DNA of 64,000 nucleotides from DATFRX01 sp035630615 (GCA_035630615.1 DASQKI010000019.1:4599-68598); one strand, 5' to 3'; counted from the first letter of the stretch, positions 42,708 to 51,447 are shown. The notes: a model not told the origin generated them from the sequence alone. Program-made: numbers and translations.

Positions 42708-43499
42708 ATGGCTGACAGTGCGCGTCATCCCGATGTCGTCGACCTCGCCGAATACGCCGAGGGAATCCTCGACACGTCCCGCCGCCAGTCCGTCGAAGGC
42801 CACGTTCGCGACTGCGCCGACTGCTCTGCTGTCCTCGCCGAGCTCGCGGGCCTCACCCAGACCCTGGCGCAGGCGCCGATCTCGCCGATGCCCGACGACG
42901 TCGCCGCCCGACTCGACCGGGTCGTCGCCGCCGAAGCCACCGCCCGAGCCAGCACCTGGAGCGGCACCGCCAAAGTCACTCCGATCCGACGGACCCGTCG
43001 CTGGCTCGCCCCCCTTGCCTCGGCTGCTGCCGTGATCGCCGCGATCGCGATCGCCGTTCCCGCCCTCGACACCAGCGACGACAGTGCGCAGGACGAAAGC
43101 AGCGGCGACTCGACATCTGAGTCGTTCGACTCGGGCAGCCAAGCGCCGACCGCGTTGGATCCGAACTCCGAGCCGGTAGCGCTCACGACCGAGCACTTCG
43201 GCCGCGACGTCATCGATGCCTACTACTCCGGCAGCGATGCGGTACGGGTTGCGGTTCGGCTCGAATCTGCTCTCATCGACGAGGATGTCTATCGCGAGGC
43301 CACCGAGAGTGTGCCTGGACTCTGCGATCTCTCCGACGGGTCGTCGGTGCCGCGTGGCGAGGTCGACGCCATCACCTTCGACGGCGATCCGGCGCAGTTG
43401 CTGCGTCGCGACCAGGGCCACGCCGTCGACGTCATCGCCTTCGTCTGCGACGACAAGGGTCCGCAGATCCTCGACGCGGTGACACTGCGACTGCGCTAG
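42708..43499 (+). CDS. Anti-sigma factor with zinc-binding motif, tandem copy 2
   Basis: A 263-residue paralogue of the preceding protein. About the first 110 residues (zinc motif HVRDCADC, PMPDDVA, TPIRRTRRWLAPL) are roughly 70 percent identical by eye, while the extracellular halves differ strongly, keeping only blocks such as FGRDVIDAYY (FGQDVIDAFY in copy 1). A clear ribosome-binding site (AAAGGG) precedes the ATG, so it is translated independently. Both copies could bind SigM and sense different signals. The 240 bp after it hold a SigR-type promoter for trxB. Confidence 0.8.
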   Translation: MADSARHPDVVDLAEYAEGILDTSRRQSVEGHVRDCADCSAVLAELAGLTQTLAQAPISPMPDDVAARLDRVVAAEATARASTWSGTAKVTPIRRTRRWLAPLASAAAVIAAIAIAVPALDTSDDSAQDESSGDSTSESFDSGSQAPTALDPNSEPVALTTEHFGRDVIDAYYSGSDAVRVAVRLESALIDEDVYREATESVPGLCDLSDGSSVPRGEVDAITFDGDPAQLLRRDQGHAVDVIAFVCDDKGPQILDAVTLRLR

Positions 43500-43648
43500 G
43501 CAGGTGTCACACATACACCCAGTCTCGGGGATGATGCGGAGGGCGCGCGAGCCCCCGAGCTTGGTTCAAAACGAACTCAAGTCGGATCAGTTACGCAAAT
43601 GGAACGAAAGATGCGCTCGGTACCGGGTTGTGGAGCGTGCACGAGCGG

Positions 43649-43674
43649 GGAATCGGCGGCCCGTACGATGCGTT
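43649..43674 (+). promoter_or_regulatory. SigR/SigH-type promoter of trxB
   Basis: GGAAT at 43649-43653, exactly 18 bp, then GTT at 43672-43674 matches the consensus I know for Streptomyces SigR, GGAAT-N18-GTT. It lies 66 bp before the trxB start. trxBA is a classic target of SigR/SigH in thiol-oxidative stress, so the element and the gene function agree. Confidence 0.65.
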
Positions 43675-43739
43675 GAACGAGTCGCGGAGACGACCACACT
43701 GGTGGCCGGCTCCCAGACAGTGGAAGGGGACACCTCACC

Positions 43740-44702
43740 GTGTCGCAGGACGTACGCAACGTCATCGTCATCGGCTCCGGACCGGCCGGCTACACGGCCG
43801 CGCTCTACGCCGCGCGGGCCAACCTGGAGCCGCTCGTCTTCGAGGGCTCCGTGACCGCTGGTGGCGCCCTTATGACCACGACCGACGTCGAAAACTACCC
43901 CGGCTTCCCGGATGGGGTCATGGGCCCGGCGCTCATGGATCACTTCCGCGCCCAGGCCGAGCGATTCGGCGCCGAGCTCGTCCCCGATGACGTCACATCC
44001 GTCGACCTGGCCGACGAGATCAAGATCGTGCGGACCGCCGACGGCACCGAGCACCGGGCGTACGCCGTCATCCTCGCGATGGGGTCGGGCTACCGGAAGC
44101 TCGATCTCCCCGACGAAGACCGGCTGTCCGGCCACGGCGTCAGCTGGTGTGCGACCTGTGACGGCTTCTTCTTCCGCGACCAAGACATCGTGGTCGTCGG
44201 CGGCGGCGACTCGGCGATGGAGGAGGCGACGTTCCTCACTCGGTTTGCCAAGTCGGTCACGGTGGTGCACCGACGCGACGAGCTGAGGGCCAGCAAGATC
44301 ATGCAGGACCGGGCGTTCGCCAACGACAAGATCCAGTTCGCCTGGAACAGTCAGGTCACCGCGATCAACGGCGGCGACACTCTCGAGAGCGTCACGCTGG
44401 CCGACACCGAGTCCGGCGAGACCCGCGAGCTGCCGGTGAGCGGGCTCTTCATCGCGATCGGGCACGACCCGCGCTCGGAGCTGATCAAGGACCAGGTCCA
44501 GCTTGACGACGAGGGATACGCGCTGGTCGACGGCACGTCGACGCGAACCAACCTGCCCGGTGTCTTCGCCGCCGGCGACCTCGTCGACCACACCTACCGG
44601 CAGGCGGTGACCGCCGCGGGGACCGGCTGCTCCGCCGCGCTCGACGCCGAGCGGTTCTTGGCCGACCGCGAGCACGCGGCCGTCGCGGCGACGGTCGCCT
44701 GA
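43740..44702 (+). CDS. trxB: Thioredoxin reductase
   Basis: A 320-residue low-molecular-weight thioredoxin reductase, FAD- and NADPH-dependent, which reduces thioredoxin. The FAD motif VIGSGPAGYTAALYAARA, redox pair CATC (C137/C140), NADPH motif VVVGGGDSAMEEATFLTRF and the C-terminal FAAGDLVDHTYRQAVTAAGTG (quoted in part) are complete. Start GTG 43740 is preceded by AGGGGA. It follows an upstream SigR-type promoter and is followed by a hairpin and trxA 110 bp later. Confidence 0.95.
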   Translation: MSQDVRNVIVIGSGPAGYTAALYAARANLEPLVFEGSVTAGGALMTTTDVENYPGFPDGVMGPALMDHFRAQAERFGAELVPDDVTSVDLADEIKIVRTADGTEHRAYAVILAMGSGYRKLDLPDEDRLSGHGVSWCATCDGFFFRDQDIVVVGGGDSAMEEATFLTRFAKSVTVVHRRDELRASKIMQDRAFANDKIQFAWNSQVTAINGGDTLESVTLADTESGETRELPVSGLFIAIGHDPRSELIKDQVQLDDEGYALVDGTSTRTNLPGVFAAGDLVDHTYRQAVTAAGTGCSAALDAERFLADREHAAVAATVA

Positions 44703-44709
44703 CGAGCGA

Positions 44710-44746
44710 CACCCGTCACACGCCACAACGGAATGTCCGACGGGTG
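44710..44746 (+). terminator. Hairpin between trxB and trxA
   Basis: CACCCGTC at 44710-44717 pairs perfectly with GACGGGTG at 44739-44746, leaving a 21-nt loop, 7 bp after the trxB stop. There is no T-run. It overlaps the possible trxA promoter. Confidence 0.4.
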
Positions 44747-44756
44747 CGGCATTGTT
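44730..44756 (+). promoter_or_regulatory. Near-match to a SigR-type promoter before trxA
   Basis: GGAAT at 44730-44734 is followed after 19 bp by GTT at 44754-44756, one base longer than the SigR spacing. It would give trxA its own stress-inducible promoter. Confidence 0.35.
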
Positions 44757-44812
44757 ATCCCTGATACGGCGATGGGAATGCGGCGCCGTACCAACTGACT
44801 CAAGGAGTACCC

Positions 44813-45139
44813 GTGGCAGACATCCAGGCCGTCACCGACGCCAACTTCGCTCAGACCGTGCTGAGTTCTGAAAAGCCCGTCCTGGTGGACTTTTGGGCCG
44901 AGTGGTGTGGGCCGTGCCGACAGGTCTCCCCGATCCTCGAAGAGATCGCCAACGAGCACCCTGACAAGCTCACCCTCGTCAAGATGAACGTCGACGAGAA
45001 CCCGCAGACCCCAGCCCAATACCGGGTGACCGGCATCCCGACGATGAACGTCTACCAGGGCGGCGAGGTCGTCAAGTCGATCGTTGGGGCGAAGCCGAAG
45101 GCCGCGCTGCTCAGCGACCTCGAAGAGTTCATCGCCTGA
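44813..45139 (+). CDS. trxA: Thioredoxin
   Basis: A 108-residue thioredoxin with the active-site WCGPC (C32/C35), the preceding VLVDFWAEWC strand and the cis-Pro segment GIPTMNVYQGG. It is the natural partner of the upstream reductase. GTG 44813 has AAGGAG upstream. The next gene begins 7 bp after its stop. Confidence 0.95.
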   Translation: MADIQAVTDANFAQTVLSSEKPVLVDFWAEWCGPCRQVSPILEEIANEHPDKLTLVKMNVDENPQTPAQYRVTGIPTMNVYQGGEVVKSIVGAKPKAALLSDLEEFIA

Positions 45140-45146
45140 CCCGTCC

Positions 45147-45872
45147 ATGACCGACCGCACCGGCTCCGCGCCGGTGCACCGGTCCGTCTCCACCTGGCAG
45201 CAGCCGACTCCGGCGACGGCCTCGACTGAGCGATCCGCTCTGGTCGAGTCCGTCGCCGCGCGCATTCTGGGACGCGGCGCAGGTCGGCTCCGCGTAGGAA
45301 TCGACGGGTACACCGCCGCCGGCAAGACGAGCTTCGGTCATGAGCTCGCCGACCACATCAGCGCCGCCGGTCGTCCTGTCTTGCGTTCCAGCCTTGACGA
45401 CTTCAAACGCCCGTGGCGGGAGCGTCATCTCTACGACCGGGATTCCGGGCCCGGCTACTACCGCAATGCCTTCGACTACGACGCGGTCCGTCGATTGCTG
45501 CTCGAGCCATCCGGCGACGACGGCTCCGGGGACGTCGCCCTCTGCTGCGTCGATCCGCTGACCCAAATCGATCACAGCGCCGTCATCACGCAGGCGCCGT
45601 CCGACGCGGTCCTGATCGTCGACGGCGTATTCGCCTTCCGCCCGGCTATCAACGCCTATTGGGACTTCCGGATCTGGCTCGACATCTCGCCGGCTCTGTC
45701 GATTCGCCGCGGTGCCGCGCGCGACACCGACTGGGCGGGGTCCGAGGCCGAAGCCGTACACCGCGACCGCTACGGGCCGGCCGAGCGGGCCTACATCGCG
45801 CAGGTCGACCCGCGTCGCTTAGTGGACGTCGTGATCGACAACTCCGACTTCAGCCGACCGCGGGTCGTCTAG
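45147..45872 (+). CDS. Uridine-kinase-like P-loop nucleoside kinase
   Basis: A 241-residue P-loop kinase. Walker A is GIDGYTAAGKTSF (about residues 52-64), and the DDFKRPW, YYRNAFDYDAV and LIVDGVFAF blocks match the uridine kinase/phosphoribulokinase-like group found widely in actinobacteria. It is likely cytoplasmic, phosphorylating a nucleoside or related small molecule. The ATG at 45147 lies 7 bp after trxA, so it may be co-transcribed. The exact substrate is not clear. Confidence 0.75.
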   Translation: MTDRTGSAPVHRSVSTWQQPTPATASTERSALVESVAARILGRGAGRLRVGIDGYTAAGKTSFGHELADHISAAGRPVLRSSLDDFKRPWRERHLYDRDSGPGYYRNAFDYDAVRRLLLEPSGDDGSGDVALCCVDPLTQIDHSAVITQAPSDAVLIVDGVFAFRPAINAYWDFRIWLDISPALSIRRGAARDTDWAGSEAEAVHRDRYGPAERAYIAQVDPRRLVDVVIDNSDFSRPRVV

Positions 45873-46019
45873 CCGTCGAGTGGCGCACGGTCGTCGACAA
45901 TTCGGGCGTTGCGCGACGACGTTGCGCCGCTCGGCGCTCGGTCGGCGGGCCGTGGGTCTCGTCTCATCACCGGGAGCCGGGCGGCGCGACACCGGGTCGA
46001 TGCGGCATCGTAGGCCCTG

Positions 46020-47372
46020 ATGCCCTCCGGCGACCGTCCCGCGCAGCCCGGCGACTCCTCCGGGCGTGCGCCCGTGCCCGTTGGCCGGCCGACCCGGCTC
46101 GACGCGTACGTCGACCGCTACGCCGCCCGCACGAAGGGCATGTCGGCCTCCGAGATCCGCGCGCTGTTTTCGGTCGCGAGTCGTCCCGAGGTCGTTTCAC
46201 TCGCCGGCGGCATGCCCAACATCTCGGGACTTCCCCTCGACATCGTCGGATCGACACTGCACGAGCTCGTGCTCGACCGCGGCACCGAGGCGATGCAGTA
46301 CGGCGGTGGCCAGGGCGATTCGACGCTGCGGGCACAGATCTGTCAGGTGATGCGGCCCGAGGGCATCGACGCCCATCCGGACGACGTCGTCGTCACCGTC
46401 GGGAGTCAGCAGGCCGTCGACCTCGTGACCCGGGTGTTTTGCGACCCAGGCGATGTCGTGCTGTGCGAGGCACCCAGCTACGTCGGCGCCCTCGGGGTCT
46501 TTCGCGCGTACGAGTGCGAAGTCGTGCATGTCGAGATGGACGACGACGGGCTCGTACCCGAGGCGCTGCGGCAGGCGATCGCGGCGGTCCGTGCGGCTGG
46601 CAAGTCGATCAAGTTTGTCTACACGATTCCGAACTATCACAATCCCGCGGGCGTCACGCTGTCGAGCGCACGTCGGCCCGAGATCCTCGACATCTGCGCC
46701 GAGGCCGATCTGCTGATCCTCGAGGACAATCCATATGGCTTGCTCGGCTTCGGGCGCGACCCCGACCGTGCGTTGCGCGCCGACGAGGCTGACCGGGTCG
46801 TCTATCTGGGTTCGTTTTCGAAGACGTTCGCTCCCGGCTTTCGGGTGGGCTGGGCGCTGGCACCACATGCCGTACGGGAGAAGCTCGTCCTCGCGCAAGA
46901 GTCGGCGACCCTCTGTCCGCCGACGTTTTCGCAGCTGGCCGTGTCGAGCTATCTCGCGACCCACGACTGGCAGGGGCAGATCAAGCAGTTCCAGGAGACC
47001 TATCGGGAGCGCCGCGACGCCATGCTCGACGCGCTCGCCGACCAGCTGCCGTCGAGCGCGACGTGGACCAGGCCTGACGGCGGCTTCTACGTCTGGCTGA
47101 CCCTGCCGGAGGGGCTCGACGCCAAGGCGATGCTGCCCCGGGCGGTCACGGAACGTGTCGCCTACGTGCCCGGGACGGCGTTCTATGCCGACGGCTTCGG
47201 CAGCCGTTGCATGCGACTGTCCTATTGCCATCCGAGTCCGGAGCGGATCCGGGAGGGGGTCCGCCGGCTCGCTGGAGTCATCCAGGCGGAGTTGGAGCTG
47301 CGGGAGACATTCGGTGCGGCGCTGCCGCGCGAGCCACGCGGCTACGAAGGCCCCAACACCGACCTGTCCTGA
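46020..47372 (+). CDS. PLP-dependent class I/II aminotransferase (MocR/LysN-like, no HTH)
   Basis: A 450-residue fold type I aminotransferase of the 2-aminoadipate aminotransferase-like group. The PLP Lys is in LGSFSKTFAPGFRVGW (about residue 268), with LAGGMPN near the start, YTIPNYHNPAG (PLP-stacking and Asn region) and the carboxylate-binding Arg in MRLSY. The N-terminus has about 30 disordered residues but no helix-turn-helix. This gene is conserved near parAB in many actinobacteria. The substrate is broad in this family and is not resolved here. Confidence 0.85.
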   Translation: MPSGDRPAQPGDSSGRAPVPVGRPTRLDAYVDRYAARTKGMSASEIRALFSVASRPEVVSLAGGMPNISGLPLDIVGSTLHELVLDRGTEAMQYGGGQGDSTLRAQICQVMRPEGIDAHPDDVVVTVGSQQAVDLVTRVFCDPGDVVLCEAPSYVGALGVFRAYECEVVHVEMDDDGLVPEALRQAIAAVRAAGKSIKFVYTIPNYHNPAGVTLSSARRPEILDICAEADLLILEDNPYGLLGFGRDPDRALRADEADRVVYLGSFSKTFAPGFRVGWALAPHAVREKLVLAQESATLCPPTFSQLAVSSYLATHDWQGQIKQFQETYRERRDAMLDALADQLPSSATWTRPDGGFYVWLTLPEGLDAKAMLPRAVTERVAYVPGTAFYADGFGSRCMRLSYCHPSPERIREGVRRLAGVIQAELELRETFGAALPREPRGYEGPNTDLS

Positions 47373-47389
47373 GCCGAAGAGGAGGCCAG

Positions 47390-48343
47390 ATGAGCGAGTC
47401 GAACGAGCGAGTCGTCGTGCTCGCCGGAGGTTTGGCCCACGAGCGCGACGTGTCGCTGCGATCGGGGCGTCGTGTGTCGGAGGCCCTGCGGCAGGCCGGT
47501 TTCGAGGTCGACCAGCGCGACGCGGACATGCATTTGGTGCCAAGCCTGCAAGCCGATCCGCCCGCTTGCGTCGTGCCGCTGCTGCACGGCGAAGACGGCG
47601 AGGACGGCGCCCTGCAAGAGGTCTTGGCCCTGCTGGACGTGCCGCACGTCGGCTCCTCGGCGGCGGCATGCCGGCTGGCGTTTGACAAGGCCGTCGCCAA
47701 GTCGGTGGTCGCCGCCGTCAAGGTGTCGACCCCGGATGCGATGGCGCTGCCGGCCGAGACCTTTCGTGAGCTGGGCGCCGCTTCGGTGATGGATGCCGTG
47801 GTCGAGCGGCTCGGGTTGCCGATCGTGGTCAAGCCGACCCGCGGCGGCTCTGCTCTCGGCGTCCAGGTGGTGCATCGACGCGAAGACCTGCCGAGCGCGA
47901 TGGTTGGCTGCTTCGCGTACGGCCCGGTCGCCCTGGTCGAACGGTTCGTCGAAGGCACCGAGGTCGCGGTCGCCGTGGTCGACGACGACAGCGGGCCGCG
48001 TGCCCTGCCGGCAGTCGAGATCCGACCGGACGGTGGCGTGTACGACTACAGCGCGCGCTATACGGCGGGCGCGACCGAGTTCGTCGTACCGGCCGGACTC
48101 CCACAGCCCCTCTCGAAGGCGTGCGCGGACGCGGCGATCGAGGCGCATCGAGCGCTTGGGCTGCGGGACTTGTCGCGGTCTGACCTGATCATCGATGACG
48201 ACGGCACGGTGTGGTTCCTCGAGGTCAATGTGTCGCCGGGAATGACCGAGACGTCGCTCGTGCCCCTAGCGGTCGAGGCCGATGGCACGAGTCTCGGCGA
48301 GGTCTGCGGTGGGCTCGTCCGGCGGGCCATCGCTCGCGGCTAG
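47390..48343 (+). CDS. D-alanine-D-alanine ligase-like ATP-grasp protein
   Basis: A 317-residue ATP-grasp ligase. It has the N-terminal VVVLAGGLAHERDVSLRSG (Ddl-like), LLHGEDGEDGALQEVL, an ATP-binding loop IVVKPTRGGSALGVQVV and the metal-binding end FLEVNVSPGMTETSLVP. A strong AGGAGG precedes the ATG, and the gene follows the aminotransferase after 17 bp. Many actinobacteria have this Ddl-like copy near parAB in addition to a main Ddl elsewhere. It may therefore be an accessory ligase. It converges on parB. Confidence 0.83.
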   Translation: MSESNERVVVLAGGLAHERDVSLRSGRRVSEALRQAGFEVDQRDADMHLVPSLQADPPACVVPLLHGEDGEDGALQEVLALLDVPHVGSSAAACRLAFDKAVAKSVVAAVKVSTPDAMALPAETFRELGAASVMDAVVERLGLPIVVKPTRGGSALGVQVVHRREDLPSAMVGCFAYGPVALVERFVEGTEVAVAVVDDDSGPRALPAVEIRPDGGVYDYSARYTAGATEFVVPAGLPQPLSKACADAAIEAHRALGLRDLSRSDLIIDDDGTVWFLEVNVSPGMTETSLVPLAVEADGTSLGEVCGGLVRRAIARG

Positions 48344-48376
48344 GCCGGCATCGTCGCAGGTCAGAGCGCGGTTTTG

Positions 48377-49369
48377 TCAGCCACATCGATTTGTCGACTT
48401 ATCAGTTTGTCGGCTTGGCGTCTGGTCGCTCGCTGCCTTCGGATCCATGATCGCGACGATGCGCTCGAGATCGTCGACCGAGGCGTACTCGACGACGATC
48501 TTGCCCTTCCGCTTGCCGAGATCGACCCGGACGCGGGTGTCGAAGCGATCCGACAGACGGTGGGCTAGGTCGGCCAACCGGGGCGCGACGACCGAGCCGC
48601 TCTGGCGTCGGCGGGCTCGCGGCTTCGGGTGCCCGCCGGTGCCGACGGCGACGATCTCCTCGACCGCCCGCACCGAGAGCCCTTCGGCAACGATCCGACG
48701 CGAGAGCACTTCCTGCTCCGTCGGATCGGACATCGCCAGCAGGGCTCGGGCGTGGCCGGCACTCAGCAGACCGGCCGCAACTCGCCGTTGGACGGCACCG
48801 GGGAGCCGCAGCAGTCGAAGCGTGTTAGAGATCTGTGGGCGCGAGCGACCGAGCCGCTTCGACAGCTCCTCCTGGGTGCAAGAGAAGTCCTCGAGCAACT
48901 GCCCGTATGCCGCGGCCTCCTCCAGCGGGTTGAGCTGCGAGCGGTGAAGGTTTTCGAGGAGTGCGTCGCGCAGGAGATCCTGCTCGCCGGTGTCTCGCAG
49001 GATCGCGGGGATTGTCGACAGACCCGCCTGCTGGACGGCCCGCCAGCGCCGCTCTCCCATCACCAGCTCGTAGTTGTCGTCCCCCACCGATCGGACGACG
49101 ACAGGTTGGAGGAGACCGACCTCGCGGATGGATGCGACCAGCTCCGCCATCGCCTCTTCGTCGAAGACTTGCCGCGGTTGTCGAGGGTTGGGGCTGATCC
49201 GGTTGGTCGCGATCTCGACGTAGCTGGCACCCGCGACGGGGGTGAGCCCGCCGGCGTCGGCCTGGGTGGTGTCGCGCAGAGTCACCTCGGGCACGTCGGA
49301 CGCCGGTGCGGTGCTCGTTGGAATCAAGGCACCTAGGCCGCGACCTAACCCTCGACGTGTCGTCGTCAC
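48377..49369 (-). CDS. parB: Chromosome partitioning protein ParB (CTPase, parS-binding)
   Basis: A 330-residue ParB. It has the N-terminal GLGRGLGALIP typical of Actinobacteria, the CTP-binding motif GERRWRAVQQAG, the NLHRSQLNPLEEAAAYGQL helix and the DNA-binding region FSCTQEELSKRLGRSRPQIS (about residues 165-185), plus a C-terminal dimer domain. It binds the parS sites at 50599 and 51421 and spreads as a CTP-loaded clamp. It lies downstream of parA with a 109-bp gap. Confidence 0.95.
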   Translation of the reverse strand: MTTTRRGLGRGLGALIPTSTAPASDVPEVTLRDTTQADAGGLTPVAGASYVEIATNRISPNPRQPRQVFDEEAMAELVASIREVGLLQPVVVRSVGDDNYELVMGERRWRAVQQAGLSTIPAILRDTGEQDLLRDALLENLHRSQLNPLEEAAAYGQLLEDFSCTQEELSKRLGRSRPQISNTLRLLRLPGAVQRRVAAGLLSAGHARALLAMSDPTEQEVLSRRIVAEGLSVRAVEEIVAVGTGGHPKPRARRRQSGSVVAPRLADLAHRLSDRFDTRVRVDLGKRKGKIVVEYASVDDLERIVAIMDPKAASDQTPSRQTDKSTNRCG

Positions 49370-49478
49370 ACGCGCTCCTCGCTCTCAGGTGGCAGCGACG
49401 CGATCGGGCGCCCTGCCGTCGACAGTTTCCGCCACGACCGGGAGTGGTCCGGCCTCGCGCCACGTTCGTCTCGTGCGA

Positions 49479-50549
49479 TCACGCGTCCTCCGCGGTTTCG
49501 TCGCCGCCCGAGGAGTGCGTGGCGACGCTGGAGTTCGTCGTGACGAGGCGACTCGCCAACTCTCGGGCCGCCTCGAGATAGGAGAGGGCGCCGGGTGAGG
49601 TCGGGTCGTAGGTCATGACCGTCTGCTGATAGCTCGGCGCCTCCGAGATGCGTACCGACCGCGGTACGGCGGTGTGGAGCACCTTGTCGCCGAAGTGGGC
49701 CCGTACCTCGTCCGCGACGCCGGCTGACAGTCGGGTGCGAGCGTCGTGCATCGTGAGCATGATCGTGGAGATATCGAGCTCGGGGTTGAGATGCGACTGG
49801 ATGAGCTCGACGTTGCGGAGGAGCTGCCCGAGCCCTTCGAGGGCGTAGTACTCGCACTGGATCGGGATCAGCATCTCGCGGCCGGCGACGAGTGCGTTGA
49901 CCGTCAGCAGGCCCAGCGACGGCGGGCAGTCGATCAGGATGTAGTCGACCCGCTCCGACTCGTCCTCGAACTCGTCGAGGTACTCGTTGATCGAGCGGCG
50001 CAGCCGTGTCTCTCGCGCCACCAGCGAGACGAGTTCGATCTCGGCGCCCGCGAGGTCGATCGTCGCCGGCACGACCTCCAGGCCATCGACATCGGGGCAG
50101 GGCTGGATGAGCGAGCCGAGTCGTCGGCCCTCGACCAGCGCGTCGTAGATCCCGGGCGTTCCTTCCAGGTGATCGATCCGCAGAGCCGTCGACGCATTGC
50201 CCTGCGGATCCAGGTCGATCACCAGCACCCGCAGACCGTGCTGGGCCAGTGCCGCCGCCACATTCACCGTCGTGGTGGTCTTGCCGACCCCGCCCTTCTG
50301 GTTGGCGACCACCATGACGCGGGTCCGATCCGGTCGCGGCAGCTCCTTCACCTCGCGGCTGCGATCGAGCGCGCGTACATGCTCGGTGACCTCCAAGGCC
50401 AGCGGCGTCGACGCGTCGCCGGCCATCAGGTCGTAGCCCGTCACCTTCGGGTAGCGAGCCGTTCCGGGTGCTGGGGCTGGGCCGAAGCCATGCTCCGTCT
50501 CAGACGGGGTCTCGTGCTGGTCGGTCCGCGGGTTCGCCGTCTCGATCAT
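49479..50549 (-). CDS. parA: Chromosome partitioning ATPase ParA
   Basis: A 356-residue Walker-type ATPase. The deviant Walker A motif is VVANQKGGVGKTTTTVNVA, with DLDPQGNAST and Walker B DYILIDCPPSLGLLTVNAL following. A 90-residue N-terminal extension precedes the ATPase. ATG 50549 is chosen because GAGG lies 8 bases upstream; the frame is open to 50660, but that start would put the parS site inside the gene. It moves origin regions through ParB bound at parS. Confidence 0.93.
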   Translation of the reverse strand: MIETANPRTDQHETPSETEHGFGPAPAPGTARYPKVTGYDLMAGDASTPLALEVTEHVRALDRSREVKELPRPDRTRVMVVANQKGGVGKTTTTVNVAAALAQHGLRVLVIDLDPQGNASTALRIDHLEGTPGIYDALVEGRRLGSLIQPCPDVDGLEVVPATIDLAGAEIELVSLVARETRLRRSINEYLDEFEDESERVDYILIDCPPSLGLLTVNALVAGREMLIPIQCEYYALEGLGQLLRNVELIQSHLNPELDISTIMLTMHDARTRLSAGVADEVRAHFGDKVLHTAVPRSVRISEAPSYQQTVMTYDPTSPGALSYLEAARELASRLVTTNSSVATHSSGGDETAEDA

Positions 50550-50598
50550 TCGGTCATCCTCGTCCTGTGGCGCGGTCGCTCGATGCGGCCCGAGACTC

Positions 50599-50614
50599 TG
50601 TTTCACGTGAAACA
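50599..50614. promoter_or_regulatory. parS site, perfect consensus
   Basis: TGTTTCACGTGAAACA matches the universal 16-bp parS consensus exactly. It lies 50 bp upstream of the parA start, in the 235-bp gap between rsmG and parA. Confidence 0.95.
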
Positions 50615-50784
50615 CCGTGCTCCTCACATGATCGACCGCGTGGCCATCCCAACCCGGCAACGACCCGCGTGGACGGTGCCTTGTCGACCCTCTGATCGTC
50701 CGGCGACCGATCCTTCGCCCACCGATTAGCCGCCAAGGGCCAACCTAACCCGGAGATGACCGGGACATCATTCACGGATGCTCC

Positions 50785-51447
50785 TTATGCCCGTCCGGTC
50801 TCTGGCGCCTTCGCGACGATGACGACACGCGTGGGTGTATCGAGGACGCCTCTACCGTAGGTCGCCAGCTTGCCAGGAGAGCCGGCGAGTCGGGAAATTG
50901 TGGATGACGCGTCGGCGAGCTCGTCGGCAGCCGACGCGCCCTTGAACGCCACCATCATCCCGCCGGGCCGAACCAACGGCAGGCACCACGACGCGAGACG
51001 GGACAGCGGCGCGACCGCGCGTGCGGTGACGACGTCGAAGGCTCGATCGCCGTGCAACTCCTCGGCGCGCGCTCGGACGATGTCGACGTTGGAGAGTTCG
51101 AGATGCCCGATCGCCTCCTCGAGAAAGCGAACTCGTCGCAGCATCGGCTCGACCAAGGTGATGGCCAGATCCGAACGAGCGAGCGCCCACACGAGGCCGG
51201 GCAGACCGGCGCCGCTGCCGATGTCGGCCACGCCGGCATGTTCGGGCAACAGCGGGGTGACGACTGCGCAGTTCAGGAGATGACGCTCCCACAGCCGCCC
51301 AACCTCCCGCGGACCGATCACGCCCCGCTCCACTCCGTCCGAAGCGAGAAGGGCCGCGAACCGACGCGCGGCCTCGGCTGCCCCGCCAAACACCTCGTCG
51401 ACCGATGACGGTTCGGGCGGCGTTTCACGTGAAACGGCCGGCGTCAC
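50785..51447 (-). CDS. rsmG: 16S rRNA (guanine527-N7) methyltransferase RsmG/GidB
   Basis: A 220-residue SAM-dependent methyltransferase that modifies G527 of 16S rRNA. SAM-binding motif VADIGSGAGLPGLVWAL and downstream VTARAVAPLSRLASWCLPL are characteristic. The GTG start overlaps the jag stop (GTGA). Residues 5-9 (VSRET) are encoded by the second parS site, so the gene's N-terminus and a segregation site share sequence. Loss of rsmG is known to give low-level streptomycin resistance; this copy looks complete. Confidence 0.93.
   Translation of the reverse strand: MTPAVSRETPPEPSSVDEVFGGAAEAARRFAALLASDGVERGVIGPREVGRLWERHLLNCAVVTPLLPEHAGVADIGSGAGLPGLVWALARSDLAITLVEPMLRRVRFLEEAIGHLELSNVDIVRARAEELHGDRAFDVVTARAVAPLSRLASWCLPLVRPGGMMVAFKGASAADELADASSTISRLAGSPGKLATYGRGVLDTPTRVVIVAKAPETGRA
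51421..51436. promoter_or_regulatory. parS site inside the rsmG coding sequence
   Basis: CGTTTCACGTGAAACG keeps the 14-bp palindromic core GTTTCACGTGAAAC with the outermost T/A pair changed to C/G. It encodes residues near the start of RsmG. Confidence 0.85.

Noticed and set aside
43601..43629. GGAAC at 43601 as a further ECF promoter for trxB
   Set aside because: No GTT or CGTC -10 sequence lies at 16-19 bp; the next GTT is 21 bp away.
45873..46019. Short gap after the uridine-kinase-like gene
   Set aside because: Searched by eye for promoter, hairpin or small gene; nothing convincing was found.
50550..50660. ParA start at 50660
   Set aside because: It would place parS inside the gene and lacks a good ribosome-binding site; ATG 50549 has GAGG at the right distance.
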